A DNA stretch of 64,000 bases, taken from the NCBI GenBank assembly GCA_028023455.1, contig JAQFVV010012394.1, positions 22,772,900 through 22,836,899 of the forward strand, read 5' to 3'. The notes under the pieces are model-generated. The model ran no database searches. It saw nothing but the letters and a program-made list of their open reading frames with translations, and had not been told where the DNA came from. The stretch comes from Epiperipatus broadwayi (taxonomy: Eukaryota; Onychophora; Udeonychophora; Euonychophora; Peripatidae). The position numbers and the translations under genes were made by a program. The stretch's first letter is position 1. Every line of letters begins with the position of its first letter. Below are positions 10,131-24,490 of the stretch, in pieces.

Positions 10131-11760
10131 ATTTCCTGGCAATAACAAAACTTTCATGAAATTGCTATTTTTATTCAAAATATTAGTTCAAATACTTGAA
10201 AAACTTATTTCTTACTGAATCAAAACATTTTATAATATTATAACATCAAATGTCTTGCTCCATGATTTCAGTCTTTTTTTTAAAAAAAAAAAAAATAAGA
10301 CCTTGCTTTAATAGGTGTAAATTACAAATTATTAAATCTCTTGAAAAAGCACATAAAAATGGCTGAAATATTCGAAACAAGAAATTTTATATTCATAATG
10401 TTGCATTTTAATTCTATAAGAAATAACTTTTTTAAAAAAGAATACATTATTTTTAATTATATGAACTGAATCAAGTTTGATAAGAAAGGGTATAGTAAAT
10501 CAAGATTTTTGAATTTAAATATTAATCTAGTTTTTGATCAAATGTAATCCTGATATCTCACAAGTTTTAAGATATATAAATTTTTATATTTGTATTGTTC
10601 ACTTTCAGTTTAAAGATTCAATAATTTTTGTAGTATTATGCACATTGTTTATATCTCCAAAATGAATTTTCAACATTTACTGCATCATTTGATTATTGTT
10701 GTAAGTCATGAAGTTTAGGGGCTACATCAATATATGTGGCGTAAGTGGTTTATTCAGTTAATTTTTAAAAAAAAAAATTTCTCTCAATTGGAGTTTGATC
10801 CAGGATATTTATCTTTCTATCTACCCATTTTTACATTTAGTTTAACTGACCAAAACTGTGGAGTATTTTAAAGCAAAGATCATGTTGTAGCATTACTTAA
10901 ATCTTACCTCAATTTCTATGGCCTTGTATATTTTTTATAATCATTTTTATATTATAATACAATCAAAAACCTTATCTAATTTTAATTGGATCCTGTAATT
11001 TATAAAATGTAAAGATAATTATTTCCAAAAATAAAAACAGACAGCTTACTTGTGAAAAAATGAAAATTCAAATGGATTTTTTTACACAAGTTGAATTTTG
11101 CATTTTTTTCTTACTTCTATGATCAGTTTAATTCTGAAATTTAGATTGTTACAGAACTTTATTTCTTGATAATTACTATAAACAATTTTTAACAGATATT
11201 TAATCAGAAGTTAGCTTTTCTTATAGATAAATCATTAATCTCAATTTTCTATGTGGTCTTTTTAGATAATTCAAATGTTTAAGAGGTTGCATTCGCAAAA
11301 ATAATTTTGTGAATATTGCTTTGCTATTTTGATTGAATTGTGAAGAGGAAATGTGGTAATATATTAATCAGTGAATAAGCAGTTTTTATTTAATATTTTT
11401 AATGATTTTTATTTACGCTATTTCATTTATTATAGAATCACAGATTTTATAGTTTTAAATAGATTGTTCATTGGTAATGTAGTTTAGTCTACCAATTTTA
11501 GCAATCTATATATTATACCTGTCAACTAAAGAAAAATAGTGGTTAAAAATTATACCCATGTGTATTCTTGAATTCATGATTATAAGAATATAGTAAATAA
11601 AATCAAGAAAATAATATAATTTTGTAATAAAAATAATTTATTTATCCAAGTAATATAAACTATTTTGCAAAAAAAATACATTGATAATAAATTAAATGTA
11701 TGCAGAAATGTAAATCCATAAATTCATATTTGTTATATTTATGAGTGTATATTAAATATT
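10131..11760. other. AT-rich non-coding stretch
   Basis: No gene was seen. It includes a T-tract directly followed by an A-tract near 10274-10295, one of several such palindromes in the window. Confidence 0.4.
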
Positions 11761-11912
11761 AAAACAGACAAAACTCTCCATACAGTAGTGCCACTCAGTG
11801 CCAACCCGAGTAATCAATGGATGCCAGAAGGCTGAGTGGTACTGCTGTATGGAGAGTTTTGCCTGTTTTAATAACAGTAATGTGCTAGCATAAGAAATAG
11901 TGATCATGTGAT
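11761..11912. repeat. Foldback repeat FB1, minimal copy
   Basis: The left arm ACAAAACTCTCCATACAGTA and its right complement are separated by only a short centre containing ATGCCAGAAGGCTGAGTGG, so most internal sequence present in the 3697 copy is missing. The right-hand tail with GTGCTAGCATAAGAAATAG and GTGATCATGTGAT is kept. The copy shows which parts of the family are dispensable. Confidence 0.8.
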
Positions 11913-14900
11913 ATTAAATATTGTTTGAAATTCCTTAACACATTTTGTGCATGGAGTATTTTTGCTTTCTTTTATTTGATGAATGTTTTTTTTTTATTAC
12001 AAAATAAAATTTTCTTCATTTAATTTAATATACTCATGGGATTCAATAAATTCAGGAACAAATGTGGGCATAGTAAATTCTAAAATAAGTATGAACATTT
12101 CCTATGGATTTTCTTTTCCATATTTGTCATTGGTATATATATATTGTTAAATAATTGATAAAAGAAAGTTACTTTTTGTCAGTCTTTTTTCATTCTACAT
12201 TTAATGTGATATAATTTCTAATGGGTAGATAGTACACTATATTAGCATTGAGTTAGATTATCAAAATCCTCATGGGTGCATTCTTTTGTTTGTACTTATT
12301 TGTCTGTTTTGTTTTGATATATATTTTTCAGAATTTTTCAATTTAATGAAGTTAATTTTAAAAAATTAAATGATGGGCTTTCATTTTTTTCTGCTATTCA
12401 CATACTATTATAATTGGTTGTAATCAGCCTTAATAAAATTTAACATTGTTAAATTTAAATATTGAAAAATTTGTTATAATCAATACCAATTTACCTGAAA
12501 TCTTAAAAACAGAGAACTCAGATCTACTTTATTAGTCATTTAGTAGTTGTATTCTTATCCAGACTGTTGTGTGTGTGTTTTTTTTAATAAATTTGCCTGT
12601 TTTTTTTTTTTATCACAGAAAATTTTCTAAATTATATCATCAAAATAACTATTTTGAAATACTACTTTACTATAAAATGACTATTATTTTATGATCAATA
12701 ATAATAGAATATTATAAAGTTATCTGCCTAATTATGTCATAATTTGTCCATTTTTAATTGTAAAAGTAATATACAAATAGATATTGTTTTTGATTAATAA
12801 ATTTGATACATATCACAAAAAGAACAAATAAAAATGTTCTTTACTGAAATAAATATCTACATTGAATGTTTTTTTTTTATTTAAAATCTGCTTCTGTATA
12901 TAAAAATATTTTTTATTTTCACTTTTAAAAACAAAACAATTGTTCCCTCATAAAAGAACAATTCATATTGTGTATAATTATGGCAATAGACTTCCCTAAG
13001 AAGATGTATAATAGAATACATTTTTTATTTTTTGAAATTTATTTTTTACACATATTCCAAATTATCTTTTTATGAAATAAATATAATGCTTGTTTTTGGA
13101 ATACTAGTATGAAATTTTGATTAGCATTATAGTACTAAGAAAATATGAAAGGACTATAAATTTATGGTTACAGTCATTGTATTTCTCATAGTTTGGGAGA
13201 ATGAGCTTGCTTATGTAGCATAAGTTCATAATTAAATCCTAGATTTTAACATTAAAAAAGTAAATGCTTATTGATAAAAGTTGTATCAAGTTTCTAATCT
13301 GAATTAAAATTTCCGCAAACTTTTAGTCATATCCTCTATATGTAGTTTGTTATAGTGGTAGTACATAGTTCTGCTGCCATTTCTGGTGCTCGAACCTTGC
13401 GATTGTGTTTTAGTGGCATTAATCATCCTGTCATTATCATTAAAATAAATTCTTAAAGATTGTTTGTCATGTTATTACAATATTTATTGAAGAAGACAAC
13501 ATAATAGCTAATTTAGTAAAAGTAATTTGATAATTAAATAAAATTATGACATACTTTAAACAATTATAAACTGCCTTATATGATGGTTTTCATAAATCAG
13601 ACATTTGTTTTTGCTATATGTGCATCATTTTAAAGTTTTTTTTTTTTAAAAAAAAAAATGTGATTAAGTCCTATGTTTAGAATCAGGCGAAATATTAATG
13701 ACATTTTTACTTTCGCACATATTTCAGTTTTAACATTTTAAACAATGTTTTTTATTGCTATATTATATAACATTCATATATGTATATACAATGCTCACAA
13801 CTTTTGACAAGTTTTTAATCAAGAAGTATGGATTAGAAAATTTTGCGAAAAAGAATACGTTTGATCACCTTTATTCTATGTAAGAGATATGAGGTAAAAG
13901 AAATGGAGCATAAAAACTTAAGATCAAAAATAGACTAAAATTTAGAAGATATTTGATATATTAAAACATTTACACTAATAGAATTTGGAAATTATTACTT
14001 TTAAGGAAGGAAAATGTGCATTTTTATCTCGAGGGTGTAAATAATCTAATAATGTTTTTAATCACTATGAAAAAAGATCTCTCATGTTTAAGATATTTTT
14101 TTGCACATCTCTTAAGGTAATTCAGATTAGATATTTTCCTAATTCTGCAGTATAAAGGTTCTATCAATAATTTAAATAGAAATGGTAATACTTGCTTCAG
14201 ATATTCACAAGAAGTTCAGGATTTGAATAACAAATTTTTAATATGTTGAGCATCTTCATAATTTCTGTCTTTTCTATCGACTTGACTTTTTTGGTAAGAT
14301 ATTCTTTGTATACTTCATTCGCATTCCTTATATTTAAAAATTCAACGTGGGATAATGTATTTCTGTTGATTAGTCAGTAGCTCTTGATAAGGAAAAAAGA
14401 TGTAATTGAAAGATTTACAGTTGAATTATATTTTACCTTTTTTATATGAATAGTTATGTGAACATGATGAAACTTGTAAATGATATTTATTTGGTTTATT
14501 AGTTGTTTTATAGACATTATTCCTTAGTTTGTTTTAAACCTGATCTATATGATCTATGCATTTTGCTTATTTTACAAGATTGGAAGCACATAACTTTCTC
14601 AGGTCTGATTAATTATCAAAAAGTCCTACATGGAATTATGTTCTTTTTTATTCAAAACACTTCACTTTGAAGTCATTTTTATTACACTTCCTTAATATGG
14701 CTGCAGTCAAAATCAGTTGTTCTTATAAAGAAGTTTCCTACTGATCTCAATCAAATTCTGTTTTTATTTTTTATAAATGAATATTTGACTCATTTTTTTC
14801 ATTTTGATACATATATACAAAAATGTATTACTAGTTAGATTTTATTATCAATTATTTTTCCTTCTCAAAAAAAAATATTAGGATTCTACTTAAAGGAAAT

Positions 14901-17900
14901 GAATCAAACTTTACTGCATAATTAGAAATTACACAATCAAAATACTATGCTTCTGTAAAATCATTTGCTAGAAAATTAAAAAAAAAAAAAAAGTTAACTA
15001 TAAATATATTTAAAACTGAAATGAAAAATAGTGTATTATTTTTTTCATATTCAGTGGAGTCCTTTGATTTTCTTTTGTGTAAATAGTCTAATCGGCACTT
15101 GATGTCTTATGCTTAATCTCTTAATAAATCTTCATAACTATCAATTATTATAGTTGGATCTTTTATGAATATAATTAAAATTCTATAATGTAGCTAAATG
15201 TGTTGACAGCATTTGATATACATTTGCAACTCGTCTTTATCTGCCTACTTTTTTATGATTAGGCATTTGTTTTTGTTTTGTTTTTTCAGTAATTTTTTGT
15301 ATTTTTATCATCATAGTGTTCTAGTAATTATTTTGATCATCTTTGCTTATATTCATTATGGTTGCCTATATATTGAGTTGAACATATCTTTAGTCTTGAA
15401 AACATCCTAGTTTGTTTTTCATGAAATAAATAACTGACTTTGTTTTTTTTATTTTAAAAAAATGTTGGCTTTAAATAAAAAAAATACAAAAATTACTCAC
15501 ACAGAAAACAACTTTTGGCTTTCTGTCAAAATGTCTTACATTTTCATATATGCATAGTTGGATGTGTGCTCAGATATTCTATCTATCATGTTTTTAAAGT
15601 CATCATTTGTTTCATTATCTTGAAAAGAATTAGTCATTCACTCAGTTATTTTGAGTTCACAGATCAGAAGAATGGAATCTATATAGAAAAATTTGTTTTA
15701 AAATTACTATAAATAGTTTACATAGAAAAATATAGATATAAAACAAAAATCTGTCATCTCTTGATTTATTTTATATTTATTTAGAGATAGTAAATTATAC
15801 CCTTTATAAAATAATTGAATAAAATTATTGTTCGTAGCGTAAAAACTGCTGCTGTTATAACTGTTTTTAGTGAAGATATAAAGGTGGTTAAGTATTTTTA
15901 ATTACATTTTATTAATCAGTGATACTATACATATTAGTTTAAGCTTATTAGTTTTAAATCATAAGACTTACCACAACTGGGTTTAACTAGGTATGAAAAT
16001 CTGCAGTAAAATTAGTGATATAATTGGTTACCATTTGTGATGATAGCGATGCCGTGTTTCAAGACTTCCTATTATAAATGCTTAACTGTTCGTGATTGCA
16101 CAGTAGTAATTTAGGAGATATATTTATATATATGGTAAGTCTATATTCCATTTAAAATGGATTATAAATCCTTTACTGCAATTGCCATGTTTTTTTTTCT
16201 GCTAATTGGATTGGTTATTTGTTATAGTTTTTTCATTCCAATTTTCCTTACTTTGTAGTTGCAAGAGACTTATTTCTAGGCTCTAATACCCAAATAATAC
16301 ATATAATCTAGAAATAATCAAAACATAGGATTAATCAAATTTGTAACAAATTTAGGACAAAAATAAATGAGAGTTAAATTAAAACTGAAAGTAAATGATT
16401 AAAATAAATGTGTTTAATTGAGCATTGCAGAACAGATTATTTTTTTAATTCAATATTTAGCTAACTGATTATGTTATAGTGTGGAAAAGTGATGAAGGAA
16501 TTAAATGTGATAATAAAAAAAGGAAAATAGATTGTTTTGTTAATATAATATATTATAGGATCATTTTTTAAAAAAGAAGCTAAAAAAAGAAACATATTAT
16601 TAGCCAATAGTTTTAATAATAATAATTGAATGATGAATCCCTAGGGAGGTAGTTTATGCTACATTCAAACACTAGAAGTAACTGATTTGAATTTCAGTGT
16701 AAGAATAGCTCTCCAGTTTGTCATTGTACTAATCTACATAGGACGGTTTGAATACTAGATTAAAGTAATTCAACTATAATTTTGCCTCCCCCTTTGGATT
16801 TGAAATTTGGATTATTAAAATAAATAATGAAAAGTTTGAAGATTTTATTATATAGTTTCATGGATAAGATTTTGAAAAAGTGAATGAAAAAATGCATATT
16901 CATTAAGGAAAATAAGCAAGAATTATTAGATTTTTTTACACTGAGAAATAATTGGAGATATGTTAAAAACTGGAAAATAAGGAATTGAAAATTCATAATT
17001 ATTTCACTTTCCTAGGTTTAAGTGAAGTACTTACAGCACCTGAAGAGTGTGCGAAAGAAGAGAATTGAAGGATGGAATCTAAATTACTTGCACTTGGTGT
17101 TGGCAAGGGATGGTCAAAATATTTCTGTAAATATAATGGTTGCTCAATTAAAGGATTGTATTTGAGATCTTAATAAAAATTATTGAACTTATTTTTTTTT
17201 TATTTGATATTCATCAAATATGGTTATGACTTTTAAGTCAAAAATATCCAAGATTGTTGAAAATGTGGTATTATATTTTATGATCTTGGCAAAAATTTTG
17301 TTATTCTGTGTTTATCAATATAGCATTGAATGTAATTAATTAGTAACAAATAAAACTTAAAATTCTTTTGTACGTGTGTTAATGTTTATTTTAAGTTAAA
17401 AAATTTCTTCAGCAGTTTTCTTTTTAAATTTTTTTTTTCTTTTAAATTTAATTGAACGATAAAAGATTGTTAATGATTAGTGCAATTAAAGCAATTCAAT
17501 AATTTATTTAAATGAGTTTAAAACAGTTTTTGTAATTTTAAACTTTGCTATTTTTATTAAGCAAAACATATTCTTTGTATGATCTGAAAGACATTTTGGA
17601 CAGTGCTTTGATACATGCAGTGATTGTTTATGGTTGGGAGGAGACTTGTTACAATGAGGAACTATATAAAATTCTAAACTTTTCTACTACTAGAGGAATA
17701 ATTCAGAATTCTATTCACTTTTCCCATTTATATAAACCTTTTGTGGTCACCATCTTTGCCCATGAGCAATTTTTTTAGCAATAGTCTTCATGGGATACTG
17801 CTTACTATAAACTGGTTTGTACTAATAAAAAAAATTTTTTATAAACCAACAAAAGTAGAAATTATGAATTTTAGAAAAAGTATGATTAAATGGGGAAGCA

Positions 17901-20243
17901 TGAAACAAAATTTTAATCAAAAATGATGGTACTAGTAATCTCGTGAATTAAAATACCCATTTAGAAAATCAAAAAGAGCCACCTCATTCCATAATTGGTC
18001 TAAACAAGTCTTTTAGACAGTAATATAGTTAAATCTTTATGGTATTTTATTTTTGCCATAGATCTGTAGTTCAATTGACTGAATTTTTGACGTAGAACTG
18101 TTCATTTGATTAAACACTGGTGTTTATGCTAAAATGTTCAAACTTTTTTGTATACATAGTCTTGTAGCACTTAATGTTTAAATCAAATCATACAATTATT
18201 GATAATGACCTGTGATAAGCTCTAAGCTTCCACATATTGGAATAACTTTACCAATTTTGTTTTTATAATTACTTTTTAAGTCGTTAAATAAACTTTTGGC
18301 TATATTACATTGCTAAGTTAATGCAGACAACTTGTATTTAGTGCTAAATAAAGAAATTTTAAAAGAACCCACTTTATTTTATAATTGTTGCTGGAAATCT
18401 TCAAGTGGCTGCAAAAATATAATTGACATTATTGCTGCATTATTAATGAGGATCTCGCATCTGTCCACAGATGGTTTCTTATGTTTTTTGGTTTTTTTTT
18501 TGTTTGAATCAAAATAAATTTGTGAATCAATTTTATGGAGATAAATAGGTCAAATTAGCTATTGTAAGGAGACGAAGTGAAAAATAAATATGATTGAGAA
18601 TGAAATATTAGTTTTATGTTTGACTAAAAGGAATGAAATCGGTTTAAAGAACATATACAGTGCTTCAAATAAACTTCCATGGAATTTCTTGTATAAATTT
18701 CACGTCAGATGGCTTTGTTAAAAGTTGGAATAATTAAAATTGGCGTAAACAATTATGGGGTTTACTGGTGTTATTAACAATTAAACATATTGTTTTGATT
18801 ATAAGAAATAACCAATTAGAAAATCATAAGAATGTGATTTACTGCCTTAAACATATATCTAACAATATTAATGTTTTAAAGATGATATAATGGCACTAAA
18901 ATCTACATTTACAGTACATTGCCTACTGTGAAAATAAATTGCAAATATTTTTTCATTTCACTATCTCGTACAGTTAATTATAGAATATTCTATAATTCAC
19001 AATTAATTTATTTAGAATGTCTAAGAATCTTAAAAACTGAACCAGTACCAAAATATCTTCATGGTGGAGTTTTAACAACTATAATTTGTTCTAAAACAAA
19101 TTGAATACATTAAAGTTAAAAATAATATAACCATTATTGATTACATTATTTAAAAGCAATTACATTTGTTAGAATCCTGCTATTACAAATAGAAATTCTA
19201 CAATAAACGATACCTATTACCAATGTGATTCTCAAATCTAGCAAATTTTTTTATTTCGGAAAATAGAAACAATATATTGAACTTTGTTTGGATTCCCAAA
19301 AGAAATAAAAAATAAATATTTTGCAAGAACAGCTTTTATGCAGATATTTAAACATAATTAAGTTGAGATTTTTGAAATGTGTTAATTTTTTGTCCATGTC
19401 TCTTTCAGATTGTACAAAGTTTGCAGCAAAATATGTTTAAACTCAATAAAAATGTCTTTTTACAATGTTAAGACATATTAAAATTATATTGGGGGGGAAA
19501 AACAGAATTTTCTGATGTTATGGGTAAAACTAAAAACAAATCTGTCTCATATGAGTTTTCAGTACTTCCAAAAATATTAGTAATATTTAAATCAAAATTT
19601 AATGTTCTTCTTTAAGATCTTAGCATAAAAATATTCCCATTGCATTGCGTAAAGATAAGCAAATATATATATGTTCTTATTCCCTAATTAAACTTAATGT
19701 CTAGAAACAAAAACTAAATTATGGTTGTATTACTGTTAAGCACCAATTCATATTAAGATAATGACTGATAGAAATTAACAATACTCTGGAGATGAACCAT
19801 TATAAACCAATTATGATAGCCAATATCTATGGTCCTAGATCAAAATGGACTTAAAATGGATTAATTTTGGAAGTAGAATCTTTTGAGTAACATACTATGA
19901 TCTACCGATCATTAAGTGACCTGCAGAAAAATAAAGCAAGTTAATTTCTTTGTTATATATGTATTTTTAATACAGAACCACAGTATTTATATACTTTGTA
20001 CTTGAATTATTCCTACAAATGTCATACTTTACTTTTTCTTATTGATGCTTGTTCATGCTCCCATTAGCTTGTATTTTCATGTCAGTATGGTCATTACACT
20101 AATAGTAAGTCAACTTTTAATACAATTAATAATTTTAAATTTAGATCTAATTTATAAGTTATTATAATAAGTCAATTATTTTATATAGTGCGATGTTTTT
20201 TACAAACTAATATTTTAAACAGCATTAAACTGTTGAACATGCG
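11913..20243. other. Long AT-rich stretch without genes
   Basis: About 8.3 kb with no convincing exon or element apart from one tRNA-like piece near 13350. Open frames such as those at 15213, 15515, 16760, 17545 and 18332 are short and Phe/Ile/Tyr/Lys-rich, as expected by chance at this base composition. A splice-acceptor-like CTCTTTCAG at about 19402-19410 opens onto a frame that stops within a dozen codons, so I do not call an exon. Confidence 0.4.
13350..13415 (+). repeat. tRNA-like SINE fragment
   Basis: A TTATAGTGGTAG (A-box-like) is followed about 30 bases later by GGTGCTCGAACC (B-box-like). The spacing and order match a tRNA-derived pol III promoter. No clear cloverleaf or target-site duplication was seen. 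Confidence 0.35.
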
Positions 20244-20367
20244 CTTTGGATTTTAACTATAGAATGAATGAATACAAACACTTCAAACATATGATCTATC
20301 TTTTCCAAAGACTTTATCATGTGTTTGAAGTGTTTGTATTCATTCATTTTATAGTTAAAATCCAAAG
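20244..20367. repeat. Near-perfect 124-bp hairpin
   Basis: Arms of about 50 bases start with CTTTGGATTTTAACTATAGA and end with the complement, around a short centre containing TCTTTTCCAAAGAC. Only a few mismatches are seen. No terminal motif, target duplication or terminator-type context was found. It may be a small foldback element or a local inverted duplication. Confidence 0.8.
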
Positions 20368-23299
20368 TTACTATAATAATAAATGCAGTTATTAATATCA
20401 TCTTTCTTGGATTAAAATTTATTTTAACTATATTGAAAGTAAAAGAAAGGAAACTGAGAGAGAAGAAATGTATGAAATTGTAGAAAATTTCAATTAAGAT
20501 TTTTGTAATTTGAGCATGAAAAGAAGTCACATGTGACAATGTTGAATGTTCATGAAATCAAATGAGCTCCTCTTCCTGGACCCTGTTTAGATAACTTTTA
20601 AAACAGATTTTGTTCTAAATGTAGAAGTTTTAAGGATTTAAAATGGTGTATAAGTGATAATGTAGAAGAAAAATAATTTATAGGAATATGTTTGTATTGT
20701 TTTTAATGTAATTTTGATATAGTTACATATTACTGTCTACTTATATCTTTTACTATATCAATAATTGCATTTAATCATTTTTTGTCAAATAATTGTATCT
20801 AGGTTAATTCAGTTGGAGTTGGTTATTTGTAGAGAGAGAAAGAACTCCCTGAAAATGTTAAATGATATCTTAGATTTTAAGGACCATTTTATCAAAAAGT
20901 GTGGTATCTATTTTTTGCAAGTTTTTTTTTTTTTTGGAAATCTCCATCAACAATGGCAATAGTGTATTGGGTAATGATTTACTGATGGGGCTATCTAGAA
21001 ATGTAATTTTTGGACAAACAATCTACTTGGAACATTTGTTTTCAAGCCTTGTTGTGGATAGTAGTGAAACATATGCATGCATTATTAACACGTAATATAA
21101 ACTTTTTCAACAAGTATAAAATGTATATACATATCTATGATAATTAAAAATAATAATACCTTAAAACAATAAACAAAAATAAATTATAATTTGCAATAAA
21201 AAAATCTATATTAACTTTAATTACTTTTTGGAAAGAAAAAAAAGCAATAACTGCAAAATTGTTTTTGTCATAAAGAGGAAAAATACATGATTGATGGATA
21301 ACAAAATAGTATTCTTCTTTATTTGGTGTACTGATACAACTCTGGATCTCTAGATCCTTGGAATGCACCTAATACTTTCACTTCTACTAAACAAACTTTT
21401 TATGAATTCGCAAGATATATCACATTCAAAATAATTTTTCTTGGCCACCGCCAATTCAAATTGTACGTCAAATCTTGAAAATTTGTGGTTTTCTTTATAT
21501 TAATGGAATGCTGACTCATCACTATTTATTTAATGGACTTATATGAAAACTTTGTAATTCTAATAAACAATATTACATTAAATTAGCCAAATAGTGTAAA
21601 TTAAATTAAATGAATTCATCTTGTTATTTTATTTTTTCATGTCATTTTTTGAAAGCTTATTTTGTATAAATGGTTTTGATATAAATTTATTATAAATTAG
21701 AAAAGTAAAACTTTACTGGAAATTAGATCAGCTTTTTGATGTTTTTTACAACTTACAGTAGTGGCAATACTTTGTGTATATATAATGGATTCATGGATAT
21801 AGACAGTAGAAATTGCAATATATTTCGTTTTAGTCATTATTACTTATACTGTATATTATTTCATATATTCAGATTATTCTTATATTAAATTAGGAGTCTT
21901 GTGCAAAATGTGCATTATCATTCAATATTTATGCCAATGTAAATTAATATTTTCTTTCAGATTAAGCAGTTAACTTTTTTGTCCCTATAAAATTATTATT
22001 ACATGTTGTACCATTTTGAAAATATATGGAAGAACATGGTTTTAATTTGTAAAAATCATTTGTCTTTTGAGATATTGGTTTTCTGCTTTTGCTTAATTGA
22101 GTACACTTGTTTCATAATCTTGTGTTTTATTCTCTTAACACCCTAACATTTATTTGTTGTTTGATTTGTCTAGGTAGATAGATCTCTACCAGATTACTAT
22201 TTTTCATTCTACATATGCTACATTACTTGAATACTTGATATCATCTTGGTTAAATATTTTTAAAAATTATTACTAATCATTTTTAGACTATGAATGATTT
22301 AGTTTTTTAATCCAGATGTAAACCTTAAATCCAATTAAAGTTTCAATTATTAAACAGTATTAATATTAACTTTTTTCTAAGCTGCTGTGTATATTCAATA
22401 TGCTATAAAACTTGCAAACTCTATATGGATAACAGCGTATGAAAAAAGTGAATGATCCCCATGAAGCATTTCTGGCAGAATAAGCTATCATCACTTGACC
22501 CAGATCTTTGGTGGCTAATTCTTCCATAAATACTTATTCAGGAACATTTGCTTTTTATTTTTAATCCATCTATTTTAAAGATATATAGTCCTGTGTGTTT
22601 TGATCCAGTGGTAATGTAAATTCTAGAGCCCGATATTCTCGGATTGTATCCACTTCTAGCATTCAAACATCTTATGTACTCTTGAGCAATAAAGATTTGA
22701 TTATTTTAAAGAAGTGTGAATTGTATGATTTATTATGTATTGAAAATATTCCTAATAGCATTTAAAATTTTTATCTGGGCTAAAAAATTATTATATTTAT
22801 TTATCCAAAATGATATCAAAAATGAGTGCATTCAAATAGTGTCACATGAAAATTGACTTGTAGTAGTTTTCCAGTAATTAATATTAAATTTTGATGATGA
22901 AGTGTGGGCGAAAATATGGCAATTCGAACTTGTTCTGACAGATACATATTTTGAGAATCGTTTGTGTTTTTATCCATATGATTTAAAGATATGTAGAATT
23001 TTTTATTGTATACCAAATATGAAAAAAATGCTCATGTTTTGTACATTTGTATACATTAATACAATGACTTTAATTACTGCTTATTTTATATGTAAATTCA
23101 AAATGGTAGAAAAACAATCTTCACTGATTCAATATTTTTGTTTCCTCATAGAGACTTCAGCAAATCTACATTAAACAAATATATATATATATGGAAATAT
23201 ATTGTATATATGTGCACACATTGTAGATGATAAATGAGTGGCTAACATTCAGTTGTCTATATATGAAGGGGCTTATGAATGTATACATATACTTATAAA
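20368..23299. other. AT-rich non-coding stretch
   Basis: No gene was found. Apart from the tRNA-like segment at 22594-22665, nothing stands out; open frames are short and AT-driven. Confidence 0.4.
22594..22665 (+). repeat. tRNA-like SINE-2 copy
   Basis: TTTTGATCCAGTGGTAATGT is followed by AAATTCTAGAGCCCGAT and CGGATTGTATCC. The same order of blocks (CAGTGGTA, TTCTAGA, GGATTG-ATCC) appears on the opposite strand at 51127-51202 and 58672-58745 and on this strand at 31719-31790. Confidence 0.45.
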
Positions 23300-23650
23300 A
23301 TAAAGGCAAAACTCTTTTCTCCATACAGTAGTGCCACCCTGTGCTAACCAGAGTAATCAATAGATGCCAGAAGGCTTGTGCATAAAATCCCTATCTAGTG
23401 CCTACTCATCCAATATCCCCAAACTAGTTTCTGGCTTGTGGCCATCATCAGTGAGGAGCCTTGGATCTGAGAGCACTGCACCTAGATCTTAGGATCTAAT
23501 GCAACCCTCCAGCAGCCACCTTTTAACTCTACTTTACTATAAAACTATGAGAATGAAATTGGAAAACACAAAAAATATTTTCAATCTAAGCTCAATAGCT
23601 TATATAGTCATATAGGTGCTAGTATGAGATGATCATGTGATGTTTAGTGG
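23300..23650. repeat. Foldback repeat FB1, one-arm copy
   Basis: Starts AAAGGCAAAACTC and runs through ATGCCAGAAGGCTTGTGCAT, AGTGCCTACTCATCC and AGAGCACTGCACC. It then passes into sequence not present in other copies (23495-23600), and ends with GTGCTAGTATGAGATGATCA and GTGATGTTTAGTGG. The right inverted arm is absent. On the minus strand, 23428-23451 reads CTGATGA, a TGGC/GCCA stem and GAAA, the best-preserved hammerhead-like core with the one at 28194. Confidence 0.75.
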
Positions 23651-24126
23651 TTTACTTATAAAATACTGACATCTAATTTTAAATTGTGATAATAATACTT
23701 GTTCTGAAGTTTTATATTTCACTATATAAAAAATTGTTTGCCTGTTTGATGTTAGTTACTCTGTCATATTATAAAAAAGTAGAATATTAAAAAAACCTTA
23801 TTTGTGGGGGTTGTTTATATCATACATTTGCTAAACTAAATGTTTAGGTTTTTTTCTGAATTAATTTTTGTTACTTCGTGCTCTATTCTAAAATTGTGTA
23901 CTATATATGTATATAAATCTGAAACAGTGGAAAGATTGGTGTTTTTATTATTTTAATTCTCTTTCTCAGCCAGCAGTCATATTTAAAATAAACTTAACTG
24001 ATGTAATTTGGTTGTTTACTTTTTAATCATTTAAATTTTCCATTAGAAAATGTATAGCATCCAGCCATTATATAAAAGGTTTTATATAACATACAGAGAA
24101 ATATCTTTATGCTATTAATGTTTTGC
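23651..24126. other. AT-rich non-coding stretch
   Basis: Nothing was recognised between the FB1 copy and the LINE-A fragment. Confidence 0.4.
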
Positions 24127-24490
24127 TAAGTCATCATCATCAACCATTATCAATCCACTGCAGGATGAAGGTCTCTCCAAGTTCAATCCATCTTTTCCTA
24201 TCTTTAGCTTCTCTTCTCCACATCATCCCTGCACACTTTCTTATTTCATCCATCCATCTCACATGTGGTCTCTTTCTGGGTCTTTTACAATCTCTTGGAA
24301 TCCAGTTTAAAATTTCAATTGTCCATCTGTTATCATCTCTTCTAACAATATGTCCAGCCCAACTCCACTTCAGTCTTAATTTTTTCAATGAGATCAGTAA
24401 CACCTGTTTGTTCTCTTATCCATACATTGCGTTTTTGATCCCTTCTTGTTACTCCCAACATACATCTCTCCCTACTTCTTTTTTTTGCTA
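24127..24490 (-). pseudogene. LINE-A C-terminal fragment
   Basis: The minus strand encodes the end of a non-LTR retrotransposon polyprotein: AGHIVRRDDNRWT, then WIPRDCKRPRKRPHVRWMDE, then RREAKDRKRW and a terminal LQWIDNG with stop. This is the post-RT tail shared by many animal endonuclease-reverse transcriptase LINEs. Upstream residues (REQTGVTDLIEKIK) lie in another frame, so a frameshift near 24375-24390 breaks the copy. After the stop comes GATAATGGTTGATGATGATG, a TGA-rich 3' tail also seen in degraded form at the other three LINE-A ends. It is a 5'-truncated, dead insertion. Confidence 0.85.

Noticed and set aside
19402-19445. Splice acceptor and exon
   Set aside because: CTCTTTCAG is good, but the in-phase frame stops within about a dozen codons.
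20225-20539. 104-codon minus-strand open frame
   Set aside because: It runs through the 20244-20367 hairpin and encodes a Phe/Ile/Lys-rich chance product.
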